Below are positions 13,159 to 22,627 of a stretch of 64,000 bases of DNA, piece after piece; position 1 is the stretch's first letter; every line of letters starts with the position of its first letter. The translations under genes and the position numbers were made by a program. The notes below the pieces were generated by a model. That model made no database searches and was not told the origin of the DNA. It saw only the letters and a list, made by a program, of their open reading frames with translations. This stretch comes from Phylloscopus collybita (Eukaryota > Chordata > Aves > Passeriformes > Phylloscopidae). The DNA lies in assembly GCA_027886175.1 (NCBI GenBank), contig JAJNNQ010000075.1:86874501-86938500 (forward strand), given 5' to 3'.

Positions 13159-13230
13159 GGGGGGAGATCTAGTGTTGTAACTCAACTTTAATGGAGTTAA
13201 GCTGATTTACATCAGCTGATAGTCCAGCTC
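13159..13230. mobile_element. Fossil of palindromic Harbinger-like MITE
   Basis: The right half reads AATGGAGTTAAGCTGATTTA followed by CATCAGCTGATAGTCC. This resembles the central and right-arm sequence of palindromic MITEs common in archosaurs and turtles (I recall them as Chompy-type Harbinger elements), in which a core around CCATTGACTTCAATGG is flanked by arms ending in GGGCCAGAT-like termini. The left arm (GGAGATCTAGTG...) is decayed. The family name is from memory. Confidence 0.5.
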
Positions 13231-13937
13231 TTTGCTTTCCAGCACGTTCAGTAGGGTTAGAAATGTTGTATTAAATCCGACAGCTGAGATGGAAGAAAGT
13301 ACGACGGATGCTTATTGTATTTTGCAATTGTTAATTTAAAGCCTTTGAGTGAAGTTAGCTTTTGCACTAATGATTTAGAATTCATAACCATGAGCAAAAA
13401 TTGATAAACATACCTAAGTGTATCTGTACTTAGTAACAGGAAAAAGAAGATGATTGGTTTTGGATGTCATTGCATGAAGAATAATAACCCTTCATCAGAG
13501 AACAGGAGTTTTGTGCCTTATTAGTTTTGCTTTCCAGCATTGTTTTGAGGCAGGATGATATTATCTTAAAGAAAGAAGATTGAGATTTATAGATGTAGGT
13601 TATAAAAATGGCTTATGACTTTCACATAGTTGACAATCTAACATGAAATAATTTTTGCTTTAATGTAACTTCGTAGTAGTCAGAGCCAAATTAGATGACT
13701 TAAGAGATGTGCTTTTAGCAGAACTCTTACTTGAAGGCTTAGGAGGGGAGAAAGAGAATCCCATGTTGTTAGACTGATATATAAAAATGGAAGGAATTAC
13801 CACTTAGGTGTTTTTGTGGGTGGGGAAGCTTAGCAGGCCAGGCTTGATCTTTTCAAGAGTATTTGACAAGCTGAACATATGTGAGGATATGAGGCACACA
13901 TACTTGTTAGGGCAAAAGTAGCTTCACTTACCTGTAA
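13231..13937. other. Non-coding spacer between MITE fossils
   Basis: Nothing recognised: AT-rich single-copy sequence with no open frame of note. Confidence 0.5.
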
Positions 13938-14026
13938 GTCTAGATCCTCAACTATTGCGAGTTGGCATACTTCCATGTAAGGCAATGAAATTATACCAGC
14001 TTATACTAGAGGATGAACTGGCCCCT
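13938..14026. mobile_element. Fossil of palindromic Harbinger-like MITE
   Basis: Both arms can be followed. The left arm has TAGATCCTCAACTATTGCGA and TTGGCATA. The right arm has TTATACCAGCTTATACTAGA and GGATGAACTGGCCCCT, ending in the GGGGCC-type terminus. The size of about 89 bp and the order of motifs match the same archosaur/turtle palindromic family as the neighbouring fossils. It is diverged, so the copy is old. Confidence 0.6.
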
Positions 14027-14060
14027 AATCTTTCAGGTAACATGCTCATTAAATGCTTAG

Positions 14061-14126
14061 GGCCAAATGCTTTCCTGGCATGACTCCATTGCACTTAATG
14101 GAATTAAGCCAGGAGAGCATTTGGCC
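14061..14126. mobile_element. 66-bp well-paired hairpin, palindromic MITE fossil
   Basis: The 30-nt arms at 14061-14090 and 14097-14126 pair across a 6-nt loop (GCACTT). As plus-strand RNA there are 26 Watson-Crick pairs, 2 G-U pairs and 2 mismatches. The termini read GGCCAAATGC and GCATTTGGCC, and the core is CTCCATTGCACTTAATGG. The layout is that of a short palindromic Harbinger-like MITE. The stem is well kept for an old element, so a hairpin RNA role is possible but unproven. Confidence 0.62.
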
Positions 14127-14794
14127 ATTGTTTAATACAGATAATAATCTAAGGGGAACCAGGTTTCTGTCTTTGTTTTTCTTTTGATATGTAGCATTAG
14201 CAAACTGTATGTGATTTTTATAAGACATAATATATGAAATACTAGCTAAAAGAGTCTGCACAGAGATCTCACAGGTACAACCCCAGATGTTCTTGATGTG
14301 CTGTCTTCTTTGGAGCAAATAATATTGACTTGATAACAGTTTTAAATCTTTTACTCTATTCTGGAAATATACTGTCCAGACTGTCATCTCTTGTCCGTAT
14401 TTCTTTTTTTTTCATCATCTTACTGTACAGTCACCTGAGAAATTTAAGCGGGGTTAAGCTTATTGTGGAAGTTAAAACTATCTGAAAAATTATGCTGTCT
14501 TAATTCTAGGACCAAATAACTGGTGTACATTTTCCAGAGTCATTATTAACAAAGTTTTCTTCCTTTCAAAAGTGCAGTGGCACATTGTTTGAGATTTTTT
14601 ACTACATCACCTAGCAGCAAAAAGGTTTGAATAGATTAAGCATAACATTGCTGTTACCAGAAATTGTTTCCTAGAGACAATTAATTTTTTCTTTAAAGCT
14701 TGAGATATTTATCTGTTTTACCTTCATGTCTTTTCTGCTGTCTAGTTATGGTTAGCTAGGCCTTTTTCCTATGGCTCAGTGTGTGGATGACCTG

Positions 14795-15483
14795 TGTGAC
14801 TCTGCAAAAAATAATTTGCAGGCCTTGGCTGTGAATACAGCCTGAAGGGTTTTATTGTTAAGTATTAGCATAGCTTGCCAACTCTAGAAAGCCCTTTTGT
14901 TTTAGGATGTATTTCTTGTGTTAGTATGTAACTTTCTTGTAGTTCAATAAGAGTTTCTAGGACAGCTTTAGCCCCTGCTTAGAATCTTTCTTTTATTGGT
15001 TCTTTCCTGTCTCACCCCCTTTGTCGTGCATAATTTCCCTCTTGTCCATCTTAGCATCCTTATCTTTGAAGTACAGTAATTATAGCCACTAACTTTGCTG
15101 GACCGCCCTCAGGCCATCCCGGAACCTGTATTGGATTTGTTAGAACTTAAGTGACTTAGTTTGGCATGATGTATTTGGATTGTTTTATTGGTATCTGTAA
15201 CTCAGAACCCACCCCAGAATTGTAGTATTAATCCGCCCACCACCCCAGGCTCGGGGTCTCTCTCCAGAGGCACCAGCCTGGTGGCTGGGGGGATCACCCT
15301 GACCCCCTTTCCCCCCGAATAAAGCCTCTGTTCCCTGGAAACTTCGAGAGAGTCCCCTCTTTCTTGGATCCAACCTCTACAGCGTTATCCAGCTATGTGA
15401 ACTGAACCCCCACAAAGTGACTTGCTGCCGGGAGGCCCAGGCTGACCATCGAGCCGGGGCCAGGGCAAGCACGCATCGCAACA
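14795..15483 (+). mobile_element. Solo LTR of endogenous retrovirus with 6-bp target duplication
   Basis: The element begins TGTGACTCTGC and ends CGCAACA. It is flanked by the identical hexamer GACCTG at 14789-14794 and 15484-15489. It contains an AATAAA polyadenylation signal at 15318-15323. Its 3' third (about 15210-15483) is much richer in G and C than the surroundings, as expected for R-U5. The length of 689 bp, the TG...CA ends and the 6-bp duplication fit a class II (ERVK-like) LTR. No gag, pol or env sequence adjoins it, so the provirus was probably lost by LTR-LTR recombination. The 62-codon minus-strand frame inside it is not a gene. Confidence 0.88.
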
Positions 15484-17099
15484 GACCTGAGCTTGTTAAT
15501 GCTGGACATGAAATGTGGTTGAGAATCAGTCATGAACATTCAAATGTGTAGTTTGTTTGGGTTTTTACCCCCTTTTTTCTCTCCCTCCTCTTCCCCCCAG
15601 TTACCTCAAAAAAACTCAGCTTTTTTTTGCCTTCTTTACTATTGTGACATTTCTTTTTTTACAAGTTGCTCTGAGATGTTATGTACTACTCTCAGCAGCA
15701 GTTAGGTCTAGACATTTTGGGGGAAAAAATCTCTTTGCTCTATTTTTGGAGGACAGTTTTGGAAAGGTGAATGTTACTGCCTGTCCTAATCCGTATTTGG
15801 TATTTACTAAAGAAGAAAACTATTTTTGAAATAAATATTTACCGTTGAAGGGTTTGAGGTTTTGATACAATACTTGGCAGCCTATCTCAGGAATAGCAGG
15901 AATCCTGTCTCGGGGAAGATGAACTTCCCATATAAAGGTTATAAATCCAGTTTGGTGGCTGCTTTGTGGCCCACATGCAGATTTATGGAAACATGAGTAA
16001 CCCAAACACTAAAATCTGAAACAGAATCACCAGCCCTTTCTACAGCATTCTTATTAAAGTTGGGCCAAGAGAGATCACCGCAAACTATTTGCAGTTGTGA
16101 GTGATGTAACACAGCTCAAGGGCATTCAGTACCTGGCATGCAGAACTGTCTTTGACTGGACTTAGATAAAGGACCACCACGAAAACACAGAATGAAAAAC
16201 AGTGGAAGGGAAATCCTTTGCCAATTAGTACCCAAAACATTCATGATGAGCAAGAAGAGCTCCTTAAGCAAAACAGGTTGGGGGATGAAGTGTCTGGAAA
16301 CCAGGTGGTAGGATGAAATGACTCATTTGAAGTTATGCATGAAAACATAATCGAATGTCAAGGAGTCAGTAAAACTTCTGGCTTGCATAAGCAGGGCTAA
16401 TGTTTTCACATATCTTTCATGTTTTGGTCTTGACCTAGGGCATGTAAAAGAAGCAGGTATCTTTCCATGGGAAGGAAAGGGCACTATTACTGTTACAAAT
16501 AATACCTTAACAGCCTTCTTTAATGGAAGCCCCTGCCCTTCTCTCTTTGCTCATCATCCTGGTTTGAATTACTCTAAATCAAAATATAGCTAAATAATTT
16601 ATGACAAGTAAATGTGATAGAAGGACAAGAAGCTGTGTGACTTTCCTGATAAAGTGAGCCTGCAGAGTTTTTTGCTTGTAGAAATGAGAGTTTCCCAAAT
16701 CTCTGATGAAGTGATACAGCGGAAGATACAGAGCACAGTAGCACCAGGAGTTCTTGTTGGGACTGGTGAGTGGCTTAATGGCATAGTCTGAATCTGTCTA
16801 TTTGGTGGTGTTTTTTTGTTTTGTTTCAAAGAGGGCATCTGCATGTGAGTGCATTTTCAGTTCTACTGAGCAAAAGAGCTGTAATCTTGCAGTAATGCAC
16901 TTAATGCCCTTGCAGGACTGTGTTTGCAACAAACATCTTTTTTTTTCCTGAAAAATGAAGTATAGAGATGCATATCAAGCTTAAATGAATGGCTGTACTT
17001 TAACACTGCTTTTTTTTTTTTTCCTCACTGCATGCTTGAGTTGATGGTTACTTTTTCTATTCCTAAACACAATTTATGGGAAAATATTTGTGTGAGATT
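15484..17099. other. Non-coding stretch, no recognised gene
   Basis: No gene is recognised. A strong polypyrimidine tract followed by CAG ends at 15600, just downstream of the solo LTR. It resembles a splice acceptor, but no credible exon follows. Confidence 0.45.
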
Positions 17100-17420
17100 G
17101 CCCAAGTAATTAGCTGGTTTACTCATGCAAATAAATATTTTTTTTATTCAACTTGGAACATCTTTTTGGCAGCATTGCCTTTAATTACAGAAACATTTAA
17201 AGGATGACAAGGATGTAGTGCATACTAAAAATGTTCTCTGCAAATAGTGAGAGGATTTAGGTGAGAAGCAGCAGCTCTGTAATTACCTTGCAGCCAGAAA
17301 GACCCTCACGTTGTTCGAAGGCTGTTAAGAATAAAGAAAGAAATAATTTTCTTCTCATGGGAAAGGAATTAATTAGCAATGTGCTGAGGGCCTTGGGATT
17401 GGTTCTCATCCAAAGTAGAT
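17100..17420. promoter_or_regulatory. Candidate regulatory element: homeodomain/POU motif cluster
   Basis: About 320 bp hold four TAATTA motifs (17107-17112, 17182-17187, 17280-17285 and within AATTAATTAG at 17367-17376) plus a perfect octamer ATGCAAAT at 17125-17132. TAATTA is the core of many homeodomain sites and ATGCAAAT is the POU/Oct octamer. The region is free of recognisable repeats. AT-rich DNA yields some of these by chance, so the enhancer reading is inference. Confidence 0.22.
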
Positions 17421-19924
17421 AAATAAACCAAGCATTATTTCAGACTACTCAACACGAGCAAATGTTACACTGAGAGAGTGCCCCTTTGTAGGGCTGAACA
17501 GCAAATCTGGCCCATGAGGGGAGTGGCTGAGGGAATTTTAAAGCACCTTTGCACCTTTCCAGAGTGGCTTATTCCATAGGGCACTGAGGCATGTTATTAA
17601 GCAGGGGCAGCCTGAAGGCCTAAGTAACTCCATCCCTTTGGCTGACCTGCCAACTGACCTGCTCTTCTCTTCTAATCTGTGTTCTGTCAGTTTGGGCTTG
17701 CACTGAGGTCTGCAAAAGGCAGCTTCAAAAATAAGTTTGTGAGACATCTGCACTGAAGGAGACAATCTTTAGCCATATCATTAGATCTGGAATTTGATTG
17801 TGTTCCAGTGTTTCCAGCTGACCTCAGAGGTCTAGATCCTAGGATCCTAGACCTATCCCTAAAAACCAGTGTAAATCTGTGTATGATCTGATATTTATTA
17901 ATGAATGAAAACTGCAAAACCTTTGCCTAGTATAGCTTAGTATGGCCTCAGAAGGAAATAAGACTTATCCCTGCAAACATCTGTTTTCCAGGGTTAAATT
18001 TATAACTATTTTCCCGATTTCAACCGTGCAATTTGGCAAAAAGCTAGCGGTGTCAAAGATGATAATTTTGTAGACATTTCTTGTGAAGCATCTGGATAGA
18101 GAAAAAAACCCCAATTATTAATGCCTCTTCAGGAAAGAATTTACGTTGGAAGCATGTTTGTTAACAAAAGTGAATCTGTGCAGAAGCTAGAAATTATAAA
18201 TGTCCTGTTAGAGGAACTGACTTGGAAGTCACATCTTGTTAAGCACTAGAAAATCCCAGTCACAAAACACAGACTCCTGTGAGACCAGGCATTCTTGAGT
18301 CTGCTGCTCACAGAACTTAAATATTTTTATATATTTATAGGTTTTGCCCCTCACCATATACTGAAGCCTTACCTTTAGGTCTGCTTGCCTCTGTTAAAGA
18401 AGACGATATTCATCAGTATCTCCATATGATTTTTTTCTAGGAAATTGCTTTATCTGGTGTTGGGGTTCTCAGGGGCTCAGACCACAGATAAAATTTCATA
18501 TGTAAGCAGTGATAGTTGTCCCCCTAAAATTTACAGTCTTTTCCGTGTGTTGTTATTGGCTGTTATTCAGTTCTGATACCATAATATTTGCTAATAGAGA
18601 CAATTAAAGTCCCACTATTCAAGATCCTGTGAAAACACAACACAGGAGTGTCAGATGTTCTGTTTTTAAGCCTGCGACTGATCACACAGGGTTATATTTT
18701 GTTAACTTCTGTGTTATAATTTACTAGCAAATATCCAACAGTCTCTTTTAGCTTTAGGATTACTAAGGTGGGCATTTGGGCAAAGCCTCATACTTGTTGT
18801 AGCTCTTTAGCTAACAAGTTAAGAATCTGAAAAATTCTTAGTTCTACAGAAACAAGAAGAGAAAGCTGTTGACAAGATTTTGGATTTATGAGAGAGAAGT
18901 GTCAAAAACTATTAGTTTAAAAGGAACAGCCAATTTACAAAACTGTTTTTGATTATTTGCTTTTCTCTTCAGTAGTGATTGCATTTTTGGAAACTTATGT
19001 AGCTTTCTGCTGATTTCTTAACTGTCTAATTTGTGTAAATTGAGTTCACTTTGTATTTTGTTTTGTGCAAGAGAAACATCCTGCATATGTAACAGCAAAG
19101 AGGAAATAGTTTTTAATGCCAGCTCATAGGAGAGCAGCATCCGGAATTCTTGAAAAGACTTAGCATGAAATATTATTTAAATATTAAATATTAGTGCTAA
19201 GATAATGATCTACTGACACCTTGCTCCTTGTCAATACTGACTCTCAATAATGTGTTTTTCTTGAGAATTTTTACTACTAGAACATCTGTTTGGTATTCCT
19301 GCTATGAAATATACTTAAAATAATTTGCACAATGAATGATTTATTAACTTTGCTTATTAATATTTTTCTCCAATGTTCATTTAAATTTCTTGTGTGTAGG
19401 AATTTGAGTATCTGATGCTTATGTCTAGTCAAGATTCAAGCTTATATTTTACTTGAGAAAATATCAAGACAAAAGGGCAATAATATGAGAATAACTTGCC
19501 TTCTTTTTGTGGAGAAACAATATGATCATTTCTTAATTTTGGAAAAAAATGAGCTATTTCTGCATGAATATATGAAAATGTAAAGCTATTAAATATGAAG
19601 AAGTGATTAAAAAATTCAGTAGGCATGTGAGCAGAAGATACATGTATAAATGCATGATGGTGGATCTTTAAAGGCTTTTTTTTAGCCATTAGGGCAATTT
19701 AGGTTTTGGGTGATAAGGACAAGAAGCTTACTCATTTCATAGTAGAATACACAAACATAAGTACAGGAAGGATGTACTTAGCTCAAGAGGGCTTGGTTTT
19801 GGTGAATAAAGATCTGTCATTCATTTATTCCGAATAAATTCTGTAAAATAAACAATATTTTGAACCGTGTTTTGGTCAAATAGGTGACTGCAAGTATTTG
19901 TCCAATGCTTTTTACAAGGATTAT
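17421..19924. other. AT-rich non-coding stretch, no recognised gene
   Basis: No gene or interspersed repeat is recognised. A 25-bp near-palindrome with the perfect core ATCCTAGGAT lies at 17829-17853. The rest is ordinary AT-rich sequence. Confidence 0.5.
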
Positions 19925-19958
19925 TGTTATAACAAGGATTAACCCTTGTTATAACAAC
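19925..19958. repeat. Perfect 14-bp inverted repeat with 6-nt spacer
   Basis: The arms at 19925-19938 (TTGTTATAACAAGG) and 19945-19958 (CCTTGTTATAACAA) are exact reverse complements around ATTAAC. The outer TTGTTATAACAA is itself a perfect palindrome, so the two arms also form a direct repeat. It lies only 80 bp from the larger hairpin at 20038. Confidence 0.85.
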
Positions 19959-20037
19959 TTTCAAATACTTTGATTCTTGTGAAACTGCTTAGCATTTTAA
20001 GAGCTTAGGTTTGAATATACTCTAAATATCCTTGAAC

Positions 20038-20115
20038 ATTTATCATACTGAAAAACCTGGCCCCATCAAAATAACTAGGATACTTGATGGGGCCAGGTTT
20101 TTCAATATGATAAAT
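20038..20115. repeat. Near-perfect 32-bp-stem hairpin (78 nt)
   Basis: The arms at 20038-20069 and 20084-20115 are reverse complements at 31 of 32 positions, separated by a 14-nt loop (20070-20083). The stem includes GAAAAACCTGGCCCCATCAA on the left arm. The single mismatch is C-A in plus-strand RNA but becomes a G-U wobble in minus-strand RNA. Pairing fades outside the stem. The size and single loop are similar to a microRNA precursor, but a recent fold-back insertion, or template switching that copied one arm, is equally possible. The 101-codon frame at 20032-20337 runs through the hairpin and I do not consider it coding. Confidence 0.9.
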
Positions 20116-20681
20116 ATTTTTTCTTCCATCTACTGTTCTCTGAACCTTTTAAAATTAAAACTATTTTTATTTGTTCACATGAGCATGAACACATTCCTAA
20201 CCAACCCAAAGTCCACTGATACAGGACTTCTATTTAATTTTTGGACAGGATTGAATGAGAGAAACGGGGTTTTTTTTCTTGTTGTCCTTGCAGGGAAAGG
20301 ATTAAATTCAGGTAAAAGAGCCATCTATCTTGTCTAAACTTGTACTGTCATGTTCTTCTCTTTGTTCATGTATATTCCCACTGTTATAAACTAAATGCTT
20401 GTTTGAAACAAAAATTCAAGTCCCCTCTTACTAACTTGCACTGTTTATTGTATCTTCAGGCTATAACTAGTGTGTACACCAGAATTGATGCAGAACTATG
20501 AATTCAGAAGATCTATCACAGTGATATGATTTTGGAGGCATCTTTGCACCAAATTACTTGGTATATGTTTTAGAGGACCAGAAACCTAATATTCTCTCAG
20601 ACTTCAACATCATGGGTGAAGCTGCAACACATAAGAATGAAAAATATTTACTGTATGAGTGTACATATGTTAATACTTAAG
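20116..20681. other. AT-rich non-coding stretch, no recognised gene
   Basis: Nothing recognised beyond the chance open frame that extends out of the hairpin. Confidence 0.5.
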
Positions 20682-20736
20682 TCTGGCTTCACTGAAGGCA
20701 CTGGTCTTTTACCAGTGACTGCAGTGGGAGTAAGCT
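20682..20736. mobile_element. Probable palindromic MITE fossil
   Basis: An inner perfect hairpin (CACTGGT, loop CTTTT, ACCAGTG, 20699-20717) is continued outward by weaker pairing of CACTGAAGG with ACTGCAGTGGG. The CACTGAAG / GACTGCAGTGGGAG pair resembles the core of the palindromic MITE family found at 13-14 kb. The copy is short and diverged. Confidence 0.4.
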
Positions 20737-22394
20737 TTTGTTCATATGCTTATACTGTGTGACAGCAAAAAATACACTCAGACAAATATCTCTAAGTATA
20801 TAAACAGACAATGTTTTCAGTTATTCATTACATTCACCATATCAAACAACAATTGCAAAGCCATACGCCCATGACCATATATTTTCTGTAACTGTGAGTC
20901 TGTGGCATATAGTATAATTACTAAGTCGTTGCAATCTTCCTTTCTTTGTCTAAATGGAAAAGCAGAGACCTGTTAAATATTTTAAAATTGTTTCTCCAAT
21001 TGATATTAGTAACATCTTGCATTTTCAAGGCTTTTGTTTTTCCAGGATTTAAATTTTTAACACAGTATTGCTCACAGCATTTTCTTTGCTTTGGAGATGG
21101 CATTAAAAATGGTTTTTCCTTGTCTCTGCTTTCCTAAGATGCACACAGTATCTAATTTCTCTGGAAACTTATTTTTTAACCTTAAGTTAAAAAGTGATTG
21201 GACAATGGCTGGGGGATTTCAGCAATAACACACAGTTCCTTTGCCACTGAGGTGATTCCAGGCTGAGGAATGTAGCATTTATTAGTTGCAGGAATTGTGA
21301 TGAGATTAGATGGACAGGGCAGGCTTAGGTAACTGTCTTTTAGAAGATATTGACACACCTTAAAAGGACCATGTTATGTGCAGCCCAGCTAAAGGCAGAA
21401 TTCTCCCTGGTTGAAAAAAATGGAAAGGAGCATCCATTGTCTACATTTTGCAGACCTCCGAGATGGATCTTTTTCTTGGTACTTTAAATGAGATCTAACC
21501 AATACATTTCTGCACTGTCAGCCTATTGGTGAAGGAGTATTTGCCCTCTGTCTTTCAAAGTGCATTCCTACCTGTGGTGGGCATTTGGAGGGGATATATG
21601 TGTCTTTTGAAAGAACAGTGAAAACTGTTTCAGAATTTCTTCCAAGAAATTCTTGGCTTTCACATGGAGAGGAAGTGTACTCTTCTTTCTCCTTTGGTGA
21701 GGGCGATTTTCAGCGTTGATATTCCTCGTGCATGTGATGTTCATGTGCAGGTTTACTCACAGAGAATGGTCCCAGCCACTCAGAGGAATCTGCACTGGCA
21801 TTAACAGTGACCTTGGACTCTAGAATGACAGATCTGCACTTGAGATACTGGAAATGCCGATGGTGGTAAACTGAATTGGGTCTCCCATTGTTTAGAAGCT
21901 GAAAGGAAAATGAGAGCGAAAGGGTCCCTTAAAAAGATGTTGTTTGTATTGGAAAATTAATATGGCAGATTTGTTTGTATTTGTTAAATTTGGGTATATT
22001 AAATATATTGTAACTCAGATTCCTGTCTCTCCTGTGGGATATGGTAACTAAGTTACTAGGAGTTTCACCTGGAAAATCTTATGTCTAAAGCCACCTAGGA
22101 TTTATCAGTTTAATTCTTCTCTCTTTTTCGAGTTAATGTTTTGCACAGCACCATCTCTAAAGGTGGCTCACAATGTGACTTCATTTCTTGTTGATTCTTT
22201 CCAGGAACTTAAGAACTTGCATTATTTTTTCTGGAATCTACTTTGACATCCTTTTAAACATGGAACTCCTGTAATCCCTTCAGGGTTTAACAATCTCCTT
22301 TTCTTTTCAAGGATTTCTCTTCTAGAATTCAGGCTATGACTCTCTTTCCTCTGATCCAAGAAAAAAGTATTCTGTATTTTTTGTTTCTTGGCAG
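20737..22394. other. Non-coding stretch, no recognised gene
   Basis: No gene or repeat family is recognised. Local GC content rises toward the right end. Confidence 0.45.
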
Positions 22395-22627
22395 TCTTTT
22401 CTGCAGACAGAGATGGGCCTATTAATTCAGTGCAAGGTGTACTCTTTTTCCCAAGAGAGAGTTATCTGATTCCTCTTGTAGTTCTGGTTCTCCCCTTCTC
22501 CTGGAACAGGCCTCTCCATGCTCTGTCTGAACCAGGAGTTGTGGTTGATGATAGGGCAAGCACAGCAGTGTCCTCACTATCTGGTGATGCAGTTCCAGGT
22601 TCTGTAGTGCAGAGGAAGAAGCTGATG
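22395..22627 (+). other. Possible internal exon, unrecognised
   Basis: The segment lies between a good acceptor (T-rich tract ending TTTCTTGGCAG at 22394) and a strong donor (GTGAGT at 22628). One reading frame stays open for the whole 233 nt and beyond, from 22388 to the TAA at 22643-22645. The frame contains a hydrophobic stretch (IPLVVLVLPF) and otherwise mixed residues. I do not recognise the peptide. A second AG occurs 12 bp inside the acceptor. Splice-like signals around a frame of this size do arise by chance in 64 kb, so this is a candidate only. Confidence 0.17.

Noticed and set aside
15557..15600. Polypyrimidine tract ending CCCCCCAG, like a splice acceptor
   Set aside because: The following sequence is T- and A-rich low-complexity DNA with no convincing donor or conserved frame.
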